Assembly: GCA_014204435.1 (NCBI GenBank)
Contig: JACHLF010000004.1
Location: 337,155 to 401,154 of the forward strand
From: Mycobacteroides chelonae
GTDB lineage: Bacteria > Actinomycetota > Actinomycetes > Mycobacteriales > Mycobacteriaceae
Reading direction: 5' to 3'
DNA length: 64,000 nt
Shown: positions 32,192 to 41,570 of the stretch, one piece after another
How positions within the stretch are numbered: position 1 is the first letter of the stretch
Layout: every line of letters starts with the position of its first letter
The notes under the pieces: model-generated
Told to the model about the DNA's origin: nothing
Databases searched by the model: none
The model's input: the letters and a program-made list of their open reading frames with translations, nothing else
Translations under genes and position numbers: made by a program

Positions 32192-32840
32192 CGGGGAGGT
32201 GGGCGTGCTACTGGTTGACGACCAGGAACTGGTGCGCACGGGGTTACGTCGGATCCTGCGCCGCAAGGACGGATTTGCGATCGTGGGCGAGTGCGTCGAC
32301 GGCAGCGAGGTCTCGGCGGCGGTCACTCAGGTGCGGCCCGATGTGGTGATCATGGATCTGCGTATGAAGCAGATGAGCGGCATCGAGGCCATCCGGTTGC
32401 TCCATGCCTCCGACGGGCCGCCTGCCTTGGCACTCACCACATTTGACGACGATGAGCTGCTCTCGGGAGCTTTGCGTGCCGGCGCAGCAGGGTTCATCCT
32501 GAAGGACTCGCCCGCCGAGGAGCTGGTCCGCGCCGTGCATGCGGTGGCCCGCGGTGAGGCGTATCTGGACCCGGCGGTGACATCGCGTGTGCTCAACGCC
32601 TATCGGCGGGCGCCCGCCACCACCACGGGTGACGCCGAAGACAAGCTCACCGCGCGTGAGCTGGATGTGTTGGCACTCATCGCCTCCGGTGCCACGAACT
32701 CCGAAATCGCCGAACAGCTGGTGATATCCGAGGTGACGGTCAAGAGTCACATCGGCCGCATCTTCGTCAAGCTCGACCTACGTGATCGGGCCGCCGCCAT
32801 CGTGTATGCCTATGACCATGGCATCGTGACGCCCAAATAG
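32184..32840 (+). CDS. Response regulator, NarL/FixJ family
   Basis: 218 residues from ATG 32184 (MTDGEVGVLLVDDQ). The receiver has DD at about residues 12-13, phosphoacceptor Asp in VVIMDLRMKQMSG, Thr in LALTTFDDD and Lys in FILKDSP. The LuxR-type helix-turn-helix at the C-terminus reads LTARELDVLALIASG then NSEIAEQLVISEVTVKSH. The open frame extends upstream but only as a shadow of the kinase gene. Probable target: the divergent mmpL and its own operon. Confidence 0.92.
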   Translation: MTDGEVGVLLVDDQELVRTGLRRILRRKDGFAIVGECVDGSEVSAAVTQVRPDVVIMDLRMKQMSGIEAIRLLHASDGPPALALTTFDDDELLSGALRAGAAGFILKDSPAEELVRAVHAVARGEAYLDPAVTSRVLNAYRRAPATTTGDAEDKLTARELDVLALIASGATNSEIAEQLVISEVTVKSHIGRIFVKLDLRDRAAAIVYAYDHGIVTPK

Positions 32841-32842
32841 CG

Positions 32843-33331
32843 CTACTTCAAGCCCTTTTCGCGGATCTCTTCCAGCGTTTCGTGTAGCTGTTCCAGTTCA
32901 CGTCGCAGGTAGTCGCGGGTGGCCACCTCACCCACCGCCAATCGGAGCGCGGCCAGTTCTCGGGCCAGGTATTCGGTGTCGGCCTTGGTCTGCTCGGCGC
33001 GCCTGCGATCCTCTTCCAGCGCGACACGGTCGCGGTTTTCCTGCCGGTTCTGGGCCAACAGGATCAGCGGTGCCGCGTAGGCGGCCTGTGTGGAGAACGC
33101 GAGGTTGAGCAGGATGAACGGGTACGGATCCCATTGCAGGCGAATCGCGAAGAGGTTCAGGACTATCCACACGATGACGAACACCGTCTGCATCGCCAGG
33201 TAGCGTCCGGTGCCGAGGAATCGGGCGATGTTCTCGCTGACTCGTCCGACTGCCTCGACATCGAGACCGAGGGACAGTCCGCGTGAGGTACGGGGCGTAT
33301 CGAGCCGCTGTCGCGCCGATGCGTCGCTCAC
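32843..33331 (-). CDS. DUF1003 membrane protein
   Basis: 162 residues. Two membrane helices (about 45-63 VFVIVWIVLNLFAI and 70-92 YPFILLNLAFSTQAAYAAPLIL, quoted in part) carry the DUF1003 signature with LQWDPYPFILLNLAFS. A long charged coiled coil (RQENRDRVALEEDRRRAEQTK onward) ends the protein. It is the downstream partner of the MgtE-N/CBS gene, with an ATGA overlap at 33328-33331. Such pairs are conserved in mycobacteria; a role linked to Mg or membrane stress has been proposed but is not proven here. Confidence 0.88.
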   Translation of the reverse strand: MSDASARQRLDTPRTSRGLSLGLDVEAVGRVSENIARFLGTGRYLAMQTVFVIVWIVLNLFAIRLQWDPYPFILLNLAFSTQAAYAAPLILLAQNRQENRDRVALEEDRRRAEQTKADTEYLARELAALRLAVGEVATRDYLRRELEQLHETLEEIREKGLK

Positions 33332-34617
33332 GAACGGTCACCTCCTGCCACGCTCCCGGGTTCGTCGGCGCGCCAGCCGTCGGGCATCAGGTGGTCGAGC
33401 ACGTCGTCCACGGTGACAGCTCCGAGCAAGTGATCCTCCCTGTCGATCACCGGGCCACATACCAGGTTGTAAGCGGCGAAGTAGCGGGTGACTTCGGCCA
33501 GTGGGGCCTCGGCGTCCAGATAGGGCAGGTCGGTGTCGAGAATACCGCCGACCATCGCATACGGGGGTTCACGGAGTAGACGCTGTAGGTGCACGCACCC
33601 GAGGTAGCGGCCGGTGGGCGTCGCGGTGGGGGGCCGGACCACGAATACTAGCGAGGACAGCGCCGGTGTCAGATCCGGATCGCGTACGCGGGCAAGGGCT
33701 TCGGCAACCGTGGTGTTGGGGCTGAGGATCACCGGCTCCGGTGTCATCATTCCGCCGGCGGTGTTGGGGGAGTGGGTGAGCAGTCGGCGGACGGGCTCGG
33801 AATCTTCCGGATCCATCAGTGCCAGCAGCGATTCGGCCTCTGCGGGAGACAGCTCGCCCAACAGGTCGGCGGCGTCGTCGGGGTCCATGGCCTCCAGCAC
33901 GTCCGCTGCGCGCTCGTCTTCCAGTTTGGTCAGCACCTCAGCCTGGTCGTCCTCGGGAAGCTCCTGGAGGATGTCGGCCAGTCGCTCGTCATCGAAGGCG
34001 CCCAGCACTTCGTCGCGCCGCTTGGGGGGAAGCTCGCGGATGGCATCGGCCACCTCGACCGGCCGCATGCCCTCGAACTGGAGCATCAACTGGGCGACAC
34101 CTTGTCCGGGCAGATTCAGGGCAGACGGCGTCAAACCGTGGACATGGCTCCAGTGGGTCACCTGCACGCCGGTGCGCCGCCCCAGCCTTCGCGGGCTTCG
34201 CACCGCCACGCGGGTGACCACCCAGTCGCGGGTGCGGGTCTGCTCAAGGCCCAGGTCGACCACGGTGAGGTCCACGCCGTGGAACTGTTCGAGCTGGGGA
34301 TCATCGGTGCGCACGGTGGTGTCGAGGACCTGACCCAGGACCAAGGCTTCGCTGGGGCGTTGTTCGAAGCGCCGCAATGAGACGTTTCCGGTGTTGAGCG
34401 TCACTGATCCGGGCTCGATGGCGGTGACGCGCAGCATGGGCACGAAGATCCTTCGGCGCGTGAGCATTTCGACGACAAGCCCGATGACTCGCGGCTGTTT
34501 TCGGGACACGCCAATGGCGATCACGACATCGCGTACCCGTCCGATCGATTCGCCGTCCGGGCCGAGAACCACCAGGCCTGAGAGCCTGGCTGCGAACACT
34601 TTGCTCACTGCGGCCAT
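33328..34617 (-). CDS. PRC-barrel / MgtE N-terminal / CBS domain protein
   Basis: 429 residues from MAAVSKVF at 34617. An upstream in-frame start at 34650 is possible. N-terminal PRC-like barrels (about 8-80 and 95-160) are followed by the helical MgtE N domain (LQELPEDDQAEVLTKLEDERAADVLEAMDPDDAADLL, quoted in part as LEAMDPDDAADLL) and two CBS repeats (about 290-415). The membrane channel domain of true MgtE transporters is absent, so it is not a transporter by itself. Probably a cytosolic Mg or nucleotide sensor for the DUF1003 partner. Confidence 0.87.
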   Translation of the reverse strand: MAAVSKVFAARLSGLVVLGPDGESIGRVRDVVIAIGVSRKQPRVIGLVVEMLTRRRIFVPMLRVTAIEPGSVTLNTGNVSLRRFEQRPSEALVLGQVLDTTVRTDDPQLEQFHGVDLTVVDLGLEQTRTRDWVVTRVAVRSPRRLGRRTGVQVTHWSHVHGLTPSALNLPGQGVAQLMLQFEGMRPVEVADAIRELPPKRRDEVLGAFDDERLADILQELPEDDQAEVLTKLEDERAADVLEAMDPDDAADLLGELSPAEAESLLALMDPEDSEPVRRLLTHSPNTAGGMMTPEPVILSPNTTVAEALARVRDPDLTPALSSLVFVVRPPTATPTGRYLGCVHLQRLLREPPYAMVGGILDTDLPYLDAEAPLAEVTRYFAAYNLVCGPVIDREDHLLGAVTVDDVLDHLMPDGWRADEPGSVAGGDRS

Positions 34618-34677
34618 GACAGCAAGATTAGGGGGTGGGGACCTGACCACTGTCCTCCGGTGTCGCGAGTTGGGTGG

Positions 34678-35313
34678 TTAGGGGCCGATCCCGCCGTACA
34701 TGAGCGCGATGACCGCGTCCGAGAATCGCTCGGTGTCCTGCACCTCGCCACCTCGCGAGGCGTGCAGTCCGTTGGCCAAGATCATTCCGGTCACCGCGCG
34801 AGCGGTGTACTCGGTGTCGAGATCGGCGCGTAGATAACCTTTTCCGACTCCGTGCCGCAGATAGGTCTCCGTCAGGTGATCGCTGGTGGAGAGCATGGCG
34901 AACACGCGTTCGCGCAGCTCGCTGTCGACCGAGCCTGCCTCCAGTAGAAGCAGCGGCAACTGCGGGTTTTCCCGGAACAGGTGTGCAAGCGTGGCGCCAA
35001 TCCGGACCGACTGTTGGCGGTACTGCTCTATATCGTCGGCAAGGCCTGCGGCGTTCTCGGCACTGATCGCCTCAAAGATCTGACCGGTCACGTCATCGAT
35101 GACATGCTCGATGATGTCCCGCTTGCTCTTGAAGTATCGGTAGAAGGTCCCGTGGCCGATACCGATCCGTCCGGCGATGTCCGCGACACCCGTGGCGTGG
35201 TAGCCCTGCTCGGCGAAGCACGCGAACGCCGCATCCAAAATCTCTTGCCGCATCTCGAGCTTCTTGCGCTCGGCGCGACTGAGCGTGGGAGAACCAGCCG
35301 GGCTTGTCGACAT
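34678..35313 (-). CDS. TetR/AcrR family regulator
   Basis: About 211 residues from MSTSPAGSP (35313); an ATG nine codons earlier is possible. The helix-turn-helix HATGVADIAGRIGIGHGTFYRYF (split: HATGVADIAGRIGIG, HGTFYRYF) is at about residues 40-62. The C-terminal ligand domain is typical. It is divergent from the SDR/monooxygenase operon, with a tandem repeat in the 87-base gap, and is the likely regulator of that operon. Confidence 0.88.
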   Translation of the reverse strand: MSTSPAGSPTLSRAERKKLEMRQEILDAAFACFAEQGYHATGVADIAGRIGIGHGTFYRYFKSKRDIIEHVIDDVTGQIFEAISAENAAGLADDIEQYRQQSVRIGATLAHLFRENPQLPLLLLEAGSVDSELRERVFAMLSTSDHLTETYLRHGVGKGYLRADLDTEYTARAVTGMILANGLHASRGGEVQDTERFSDAVIALMYGGIGP

Positions 35314-35347
35314 AAGCGGCGATCCTACGGACCTTGACATGACTCAA

Positions 35348-35384
35348 GAATGACATATCATTCCGAAACTGACACACCATTCCG
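35348..35384. promoter_or_regulatory. Tandem operator-like repeats in tetR/SDR gap
   Basis: TGACATATCATTCCG (35351-35365) is repeated as TGACACACCATTCCG (35370-35384), a 19-base period with two mismatches. The first copy is also inside a GAATGA-CATA-TCATTC inverted repeat (35348-35363). Such paired sites fit co-operative TetR binding. If the SDR gene started at ATG 35350 the sites would lie inside its coding region, which favours the later GTG start. Confidence 0.55.
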
Positions 35385-35400
35385 TCCGCTGGAGGTCGAT

Positions 35401-36258
35401 GTGAGTCGTTATCCGAAGATCGAGCTTGCCGGCGCGGTGGTCGTCATCACCGGCGGAGCCAGGGGGATTGGGGCCGCGACCGCGCGCCTCTTCGCCGAGC
35501 GGGGCGCCGATGTGTGGATCGGCGATGTGGACGACGTGGTCGCCAAAGAAACCGCGGACACAATCCCGCGTGCACAGTCCGGTGTCCTCGATGTCACCAA
35601 TCCCGAGTCCTGGGCCGCGTTTCTTGACCGGGTACGTACCGAATCCGGCCCGGTGGACATCCTGATCAACAACGCCGGCGTCATGCCGCTGGGCGGATTC
35701 GTCGAAGAAAACGAGCGCACCACGGACCTGATCCTCGATGTGAACGTGCGCGGCCCGCTCAACGGTGCGCGCGCGGCGTTGCCGGAGATGGTGGCCCGCG
35801 GGCGTGGACACGTCGTCAACGTGGCGTCGATGGCAGGCAAGTTGGCGGTCCCCGGCATGGTCACCTACAACGCCTCCAAGTTCGGTGCCGTGGGGTTGTC
35901 GATGGCGCTGCGCACGGAGTACGGGAACACCGGCGTCAGTGTCAGCTGTGTGCTGCCCAGCGCGGTCCGGACCGAGCTGGCTTCGGGTGCGCCACTGGGC
36001 AAGGGCATGCCGACGGTCGACCCCGAGGACGTGGCCGAGGCCATCGTGCGCAGCGTGCAGACTCGCCGTGCGCAGATTTCGGTACCGGGCTGGCTCGCGT
36101 TCGGTTGGGGTTTGGTGGATCTGTTCGTGCCTGAACCAGTTGAGCGACTCGCCCGCCGACTCATCGACGACCGTCGTGCGCTGACGTCGCTCGACCTGAA
36201 CGCGCGCGGCGCCTATATCGAGCGCATCGAGCGTCAGAGCAAGGAGCACCAGAAGTGA
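35401..36258 (+). CDS. Short-chain dehydrogenase/reductase
   Basis: 285 residues from GTG 35401 (VSRYPKIELAG), which has GGAGG five bases upstream; the alternative ATG 35350 adds 17 residues and runs through the operator repeats. Rossmann motif VVITGGARGIG, NNAG, and the catalytic Ser-Tyr-Lys set in VASMAGKL ... TYNASKF. It is a classical SDR with an extended C-terminus. The stop overlaps the next gene by four bases, so it is an operon with the Baeyer-Villiger-type monooxygenase. The pair could oxidise an alcohol to a ketone and then an ester (inference). Confidence 0.88.
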   Translation: MSRYPKIELAGAVVVITGGARGIGAATARLFAERGADVWIGDVDDVVAKETADTIPRAQSGVLDVTNPESWAAFLDRVRTESGPVDILINNAGVMPLGGFVEENERTTDLILDVNVRGPLNGARAALPEMVARGRGHVVNVASMAGKLAVPGMVTYNASKFGAVGLSMALRTEYGNTGVSVSCVLPSAVRTELASGAPLGKGMPTVDPEDVAEAIVRSVQTRRAQISVPGWLAFGWGLVDLFVPEPVERLARRLIDDRRALTSLDLNARGAYIERIERQSKEHQK

Positions 36259-37703
36259 GCGATCAGCATGACCCCAAGATCATCGTCATCGGCGCAGGTA
36301 TGGCCGGAATCGCGGTGGGGCACAAGCTCAAAGAGGCCGGCTTCAACGATTTCACCATCCTGGAGAAGGGTCAGGACGTCGGCGGCGTCTGGTACTGGAA
36401 CCGCTACCCGGGGCTGACCTGCGATGTGCCCTCGCAGGCCTATCAGTATCCGTTCGCGCCCCGGACGGACTGGCCGCGGCTCTTCGCCACCGGCAGTGAG
36501 ATTCAGGCGTATCACCGCAAGGCCGCCGAGGATCTGGGCGTGATGCCGCATATCCGGTGCGGGCAGGAAGTGACGGCAGCCGAGTTCACCGGAACCGGCT
36601 GGCGGGTGGTCACCGGGGCAGGGGAGAGCATGGAGTGTGATTTTCTGATCGCGGCCACCGGGGTGCTGCACCATCCGAACATTCCCGACATCCCCGGACT
36701 GGACAGCTTCCAGGGGAAAGTCGTGCACACCGCGCGATGGGATGATTCGATCACCCTGGAAGGCAAGCGCGTCGCCGCCATCGGAACCGGTTCCACTGGG
36801 GTGCAGATTGTTTCGGCCATGCAACCCGTCGTCGAGCAGGTGACGTCGTTCATCCGGACTCCGCAGTGGGTGCTGTGGGCGCCGATGGCTATGCGGCAGC
36901 CGAAGTTTGTCACGAAGCTGTTAGAGGCGTTGCCGACCCAACGTATCGTGCGGTTCAGTGCGCTGACGGGTACCGACGCTCTGGTGAACATCGTGACCCG
37001 GCCCGGCTGGGGGCGGCGGCTCGTGCAGCAGTACGCCCGCGCGTGCCTGCACTTGATCCGCGACAAGGAATTGCGTCAGAAGCTCACCCCGGATTACCAG
37101 CCGCTGTGTAAGAGGCAGGTGTTGTCCGGATCGTTCCACCGCGCCGTCCAGAAGCCGAACGTCGAGATCGTCACCGATCGCATCGACAGGGTCACACCCA
37201 CCGGAATCGTCACCGTCGACGGCATCGCGCGCGACTTCGACGTGATCGTGCTGGCCACCGGATTCCAGGCGCACAACTACATGCGCCCCATGAATCTGGT
37301 TGGTAAGGATGGATATTCAATCGACGAGGCATGGGACAAGGGGCCCAGGGCCTACCGCATGACCGCGATCCCCGGCTTCCCGAACTTCTTCACCGTGCTC
37401 GGCCCTAACTCGCCGACCGGATCGATCTGGCTGCAGCACACGGCCGAGCGCACCGCCGAGTACATTATCAGCTGGCTTCATCGCTTCGCCCGTGGCGAGA
37501 TCACCACGGTCGAAGTGAGCCGCGAGGCCACCGATGAGTTCAATGACCAAGCGCGCGAAGCGATGAAGCCGACTGTGTGGGCTACGGGCTGCAACTCCTG
37601 GTACCTCACCGAGGACGGCTCGGTCGACCTGTGGCCCTTCGATCGAAAGACCATGGAGCGCATGCTGTCATCTCCAGAGGAGAGCCACTACATCGTGCAG
37701 TGA
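36255..37703 (+). CDS. Flavin-containing (Baeyer-Villiger type) monooxygenase
   Basis: 482 residues. The FAD Rossmann motif is IVIGAGMAGIAVG (about residues 9-21), with the GGVWYWNRYPG segment typical of BVMOs (43-53). The BVMO fingerprint appears as FQGKVVHTARWDD (about 155-167), and the NADPH motif is AIGTGSTGVQ (about 175-184). Similar to EthA/MymA-type enzymes of mycobacteria that also bioactivate thioamide drugs. GTG start. Translationally coupled to the SDR gene. Confidence 0.9.
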   Translation: MSDQHDPKIIVIGAGMAGIAVGHKLKEAGFNDFTILEKGQDVGGVWYWNRYPGLTCDVPSQAYQYPFAPRTDWPRLFATGSEIQAYHRKAAEDLGVMPHIRCGQEVTAAEFTGTGWRVVTGAGESMECDFLIAATGVLHHPNIPDIPGLDSFQGKVVHTARWDDSITLEGKRVAAIGTGSTGVQIVSAMQPVVEQVTSFIRTPQWVLWAPMAMRQPKFVTKLLEALPTQRIVRFSALTGTDALVNIVTRPGWGRRLVQQYARACLHLIRDKELRQKLTPDYQPLCKRQVLSGSFHRAVQKPNVEIVTDRIDRVTPTGIVTVDGIARDFDVIVLATGFQAHNYMRPMNLVGKDGYSIDEAWDKGPRAYRMTAIPGFPNFFTVLGPNSPTGSIWLQHTAERTAEYIISWLHRFARGEITTVEVSREATDEFNDQAREAMKPTVWATGCNSWYLTEDGSVDLWPFDRKTMERMLSSPEESHYIVQ

Positions 37704-37709
37704 TGCGCG

Positions 37710-38558
37710 TTAACGCAGGTTGAACGTCGCCGGATCCGGGCCGATGCGGCCGTCGACCGCATCGAGTGCGGTGATGCGGTCCACCTCGTCGGCGCTGAGC
37801 TCGAAGCCGAACACGTCGAAGTTGGTCGCGATGCGTGCCGGCGTCACCGACTTGGGGATGACGACGTTGCCCAGCTGCAGATGCCAGCGCAGGATCACCT
37901 GTGCGGTGCTTACCTGGTGTGCTTCGGCGATCGAGCAGAGCCTCGGATCCTGAAGAATCGTGCCCTGGCCCAGCGGCGACCACGCCTCGGTGGCAATGCC
38001 GTACTCGGCGTGGAAGGCGCGCAGCTCGGGCTGGGTGAACCGGGGATGCAGCTCGATCTGGTTGAGAGCGGGCACTTCTGCGGTCTCGTCGATCAGCCGC
38101 TTGAGGTTGTCGACGGTGAAGTTGCTGACCCCGATGGCCTTGGCGCGGCCATCGGCCTGGATCCGTTGCAAGGCCTTGAAGCTGGCCACATACTCGTCGA
38201 GCTCCGGGACCGGCCAGTGGATGAGGTACAAGTCCACATAATCGGTGCCCAGCCGCGCCAGGGAGGCGTCGAAGGCGCGTAGCGCGGTGTCGTAGCCCTG
38301 GTCTGAATTCCACAGCTTGGTGGTCAGGAAGATCTCGCCGCGAGGGACGCCGGACTCTGCGATGGCCGCGCCGGTGCCCACCTCGTTGTCGTAGATCGTG
38401 GCGGTGTCGATGCTGCGATATCCGACCTCGAGCGCGGTCGACACAGCGGCACGCGCCTCGTCGTCGGGCACCTGCCAGACGCCGTAGCCGAGCTGGGGAA
38501 TCGCTGTACCGGAGTTGAGGGTCACTGGGGGAACCACATGGGGAACTGTCACGGTCAA
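37710..38558 (-). CDS. Aldo/keto reductase
   Basis: 282 residues, full length for the AKR family. The catalytic tetrad is visible: Asp and Tyr in SIDTATIYDNE, Lys in LTTKLW and His in YLIHWP. The NADPH-binding end has PKSVTPARIATNFDVF. It resembles the mycobacterial Rv2971-type AKR that reduces dicarbonyls. Convergent with the monooxygenase gene, six bases apart. Confidence 0.9.
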   Translation of the reverse strand: MTVTVPHVVPPVTLNSGTAIPQLGYGVWQVPDDEARAAVSTALEVGYRSIDTATIYDNEVGTGAAIAESGVPRGEIFLTTKLWNSDQGYDTALRAFDASLARLGTDYVDLYLIHWPVPELDEYVASFKALQRIQADGRAKAIGVSNFTVDNLKRLIDETAEVPALNQIELHPRFTQPELRAFHAEYGIATEAWSPLGQGTILQDPRLCSIAEAHQVSTAQVILRWHLQLGNVVIPKSVTPARIATNFDVFGFELSADEVDRITALDAVDGRIGPDPATFNLR

Positions 38559-38600
38559 CCCAACACGAGGCGCCCCCGAGTATTCCCGGGGTTCTCGGCC

Positions 38601-38643
38601 AAAAGGAAACGCCCCGCTCCCAGGACTGGGATACGAGGCGTTT
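38601..38643 (-). terminator. Intrinsic terminator after tRNA-Lys
   Basis: AAACGCC (38607-38613) pairs with GGCGTTT (38637-38643), with an inner CCCAG/CTGGG stem. On the minus strand it is followed by a T-rich run. It lies immediately after the 3' end of tRNA-Lys. Confidence 0.65.
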
Positions 38644-38646
38644 CTG

Positions 38647-38722
<76 letters not shown>

Positions 38723-38881
38723 GTGAACGTGCGTGGAAGACCTTAGCAGCCTCGGCGCCCGTAACGAAAATTGAAAGCCCCGCGATAGCCCGGTCGCGGT
38801 TATGGAGGTCGTCGCAGCCCTACGTGAACCCGTACAATCATCGCTGAGCTTGCATGCATCAAGATTCAAAGGGGGCAAAGA

Positions 38882-40102
38882 ATGACCCAGGGTCGTCCAC
38901 GCCTGCGACGTGGCGCGCGTCGGCGGTGGGTCACCGCGCTGGTTCTGCCTTTCGCAGCAATGACCGTGCTGGCCGGATGCACGAGCCCCGCACCCAAGGG
39001 ACCGCCGAAAGTCATTGACAAGGCAACCCCTTACGCCGATCTGCTGGTGCCCAAGCTGGCGATGTCGGTTAAGGATGGTGCGGTCGGCGTGCCGGTCGAT
39101 GCGCCCGTGACGGTGACCGCGGGTGAAGGTGTGCTCGGAACCGTCACCATGGTCAACTCCGATGGCAAAGACATTGCCGGTGAAATCGGCCCGGACGGTG
39201 TGACCTGGTCCACCACCGAGCCGCTCGGTTACGACAAGCAGTACACGATCATTGCAGATGCCCGGGGTCTGGGCGGGGTGGCGCGCGCCAACGCGACGTT
39301 CCGCACCCATTTGCCGGACAACATGACGATGCCGTACGTGGTGCCGGGCGACGGCGAGGTGGTCGGCGTCGGTCAGACCGTGGCGATTCGGTTCGACGAG
39401 AACATCCCCAACCGGGCCGTCGCCGAGAAGGCCATCAAGATCACCACCAACCCACCTGTCGAGGGTGCCTTCTACTGGTTGAACAACCGTGAAGTGCGTT
39501 GGCGCCCTGAGGCATTCTGGGAGCCGGGTACCTCCATCGACGTGAAGGTCAACACCTACGGTGTGGACCTGGGCAATGGCGTGTTCGGGCAGGACAACGC
39601 GGCCTCGCGTTTCTCGATCGGTGACGCGATCATCAGCCGGGTGGACGACAACAACAAGGTCGTCAACATCGAGCGCAACGGCGAGATCATCAAGACCATG
39701 CCGACCTCGATGGGTAAGGACAAGGCCCCCACCAACAACGGCACCTACATCATCGGCGAGCGGTTCAAGGATCTGATCATGGACTCCTCGACCTACGGTG
39801 TTGCGGTCAACTCGCCGGACGGGTACCGCACCAAGGTGCAGTACGCCACCCAGATGTCGTATAGCGGCATCTACGTGCACGCCGCACCGTGGTCCGTCGG
39901 CGCACAGGGCCGCACCAACACTAGCCACGGCTGCCTCAACGTCAGCACGGCGAACGCGAAGTGGTTCTATGAGAACACCAAGCGCGGCGACGTGGTGATC
40001 GTCTCCAACACCGTCGGACCGGTGCTACCCGGCACCGAAGGGCTGGGCGATTGGAACATCCCGTGGTCACAGTGGAAGGCCGGAAACACCAGGCAGCAGT
40101 AG
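38882..40102 (+). CDS. ldtB: L,D-transpeptidase, LdtMt2 type (lipoprotein)
   Basis: 406 residues. The signal peptide ends in lipobox TVLAGC (Cys about residue 33). Two Ig-like domains (about 45-150 and 150-250) precede the YkuD catalytic domain with [11 protein letters not shown] and SHGCLNVS (Cys 351). The enzyme forms 3-3 cross-links in peptidoglycan and is the main carbapenem target of mycobacteria. Domain order, length and catalytic Cys match M. tuberculosis Rv2518c (LdtMt2). Divergent from tRNA-Lys; a strong two-way terminator follows. Confidence 0.93.
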   Translation: MTQGRPRLRRGARRRWVTALVLPFAAMTVLAGCTSPAPKGPPKVIDKATPYADLLVPKLAMSVKDGAVGVPVDAPVTVTAGEGVLGTVTMVNSDGKDIAGEIGPDGVTWSTTEPLGYDKQYTIIADARGLGGVARANATFRTHLPDNMTMPYVVPGDGEVVGVGQTVAIRFDENIPNRAVAEKAIKITTNPPVEGAFYWLNNREVRWRPEAFWEPGTSIDVKVNTYGVDLGNGVFGQDNAASRFSIGDAIISRVDDNNKVVNIERNGEIIKTMPTSMGKDKAPTNNGTYIIGERFKDLIMDSSTYGVAVNSPDGYRTKVQYATQMSYSGIYVHAAPWSVGAQGRTNTSHGCLNVSTANAKWFYENTKRGDVVIVSNTVGPVLPGTEGLGDWNIPWSQWKAGNTRQQ

Positions 40103-40112
40103 GCATCAACTG

Positions 40113-40172
40113 GCGAGCAGACGTAAAAGCCCCCGCGCGCTCGGCGTGTCGGGGGCTTTTACGTCTGCTCGC
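40113..40172. terminator. Long perfect hairpin terminator, bidirectional
   Basis: Bases 40113-40135 and 40150-40172 are exact reverse complements (23 pairs) around a 14-base loop. The arms contain AAAAGCCCCCG and its complement CGGGGGCTTTT, and share the GAGCAGACG core that recurs in mycobacterial terminators. It separates the convergent ldtB and DivIVA-like genes and could stop transcription from both sides. Confidence 0.85.
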
Positions 40173-40182
40173 GGGCCTGAGA

Positions 40183-41070
40183 TCAACCCTCGATGACCTT
40201 CTGGTCGATCACACGCTTGGACGGCACCATGATGATCGACTTGGAGTTGTCACGATCGCGGTAGGCCGACTCCAGGATCGACGGGATGCTCTCCAGCTTG
40301 CCGTGCACGCTCATCAATTGCTCCAGGATCGAGATGCGCTGCTGGCCAACCTCTTCCACCGACCGGCGGGCCTGATCCAAGCGGCGTTCGATCTGCTCGT
40401 CGGCCAGGCGCAGACGGCGGTCTGCCTCCTCCTTGGCATCGGCGAGCCGCTTCTCGCACTCGGCCTGGGTACCGCGCCGCTGCTCGTCGACGGCCGCCTG
40501 GGTCTCGGTGCGTAGCTTGGTCAGCTCTTCGTCCAACTCGGTCTCGGCCTTGTCGCGCCGCTTGGTCTCGGCGGCTCGCAGGCGCTCAGACTCGCTGACC
40601 GCCTGGGCCACAATCTGATTGGCTTCCTCGCGGGCACGCGCCATGACCTCGGTGTACTCGGTCTCCAGTGCACTCTGCCGGGCCGCCATATCGGCCAGCA
40701 TTTCCTTGTGTTTGGTGCGCATGGCCTCGGCGTCGGACTTGGCCGAGGCGACCAGGGCCGCGGACTCGGTGCGCGCCTCGTTCTGCATCTCGGAGACCTC
40801 GTCGACCGCGATACGCAGCATCTTGGCCATGCGGTCGGTCATCGCGTGTGCGGAGGGGGAGGTGTCGCTGAGTGTGGATACCTCGTCCTTGAGCGTGGTG
40901 ATCTGCTTAGCGGCGTCTTCGAGGCGGCTCTTGAGCGTCTCGACATCGTTGAGTCCGGACTGGTGCATGATCGTCAGTCGGCTGATGTACTCGTTGACCT
41001 CGATCGGGTCGTACCCGTTGCGGGTCCGAGTGAAGTTCCGGGTGGACTCATTGGTGGTAGTCGCGGTCAC
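40183..41070 (-). CDS. DivIVA/Wag31-like coiled-coil protein
   Basis: 295 residues. The N-terminal NGYDPIEVNEYISRL (about residues 18-32) resembles the DivIVA membrane-binding segment. After that the protein is an almost continuous, highly charged coiled coil (about 35-265) with a conserved-looking end, SKSIIMVPSKRVIDQKV. It starts at GTG 41070. It is probably a polar or septal scaffold protein, distinct from Wag31 itself, which sits in the dcw cluster. Function inferred from architecture only. Confidence 0.75.
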   Translation of the reverse strand: MTATTTNESTRNFTRTRNGYDPIEVNEYISRLTIMHQSGLNDVETLKSRLEDAAKQITTLKDEVSTLSDTSPSAHAMTDRMAKMLRIAVDEVSEMQNEARTESAALVASAKSDAEAMRTKHKEMLADMAARQSALETEYTEVMARAREEANQIVAQAVSESERLRAAETKRRDKAETELDEELTKLRTETQAAVDEQRRGTQAECEKRLADAKEEADRRLRLADEQIERRLDQARRSVEEVGQQRISILEQLMSVHGKLESIPSILESAYRDRDNSKSIIMVPSKRVIDQKVIEG

Positions 41071-41570
41071 TGGTACCCCTTGGAAACAGGTATGGAAGTA
41101 GTGGACGGGCGTTAGCCCGCGAAGAGTATGACACGCGTTACCAGTTCTCGTATACAGCTGTTGGTAAAGACTGGATCATGACGTAACCAGATTGTTCACA
41201 TCTGACACACCTGTTCATGGTGTCTATTTCTGTAAGTCTTGCCGCCAATGATCGGTGACAGCATGCCTGCTGTGGGTTCGCCCCGTGTGATGGTCAACTA
41301 TTAAAACTATTTGCTAGAAATTTTGGAGAGGAATCACTGCGGAAGTGCGTGACGTGTGGCATGTGATTTGCCATGGGGGCAATTGTGGACGTACTGGCCA
41401 TGGGTGGGGTTTCCTGGATTTGATCTTGATGCGGCAGGTCAAGTAGCGCTGGCGTGGACTACCCGGTCGCGGTATGGGGTACCTGGCTGGTGGTGGCGGC
41501 TCGTGTGGCGGCAGTGGCACGGATCAGGAGGCAGAACGGAGCAAACGGCTGATACGTCAAGGTTGCCCCG
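41071..41570. other. 500-base region without a recognisable gene
   Basis: It contains the upstream region of the DivIVA-like gene (AT-rich around 41290-41330). The short open frames do not look like proteins. It probably includes further debris of the broken ATPase locus to its right. Confidence 0.4.
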
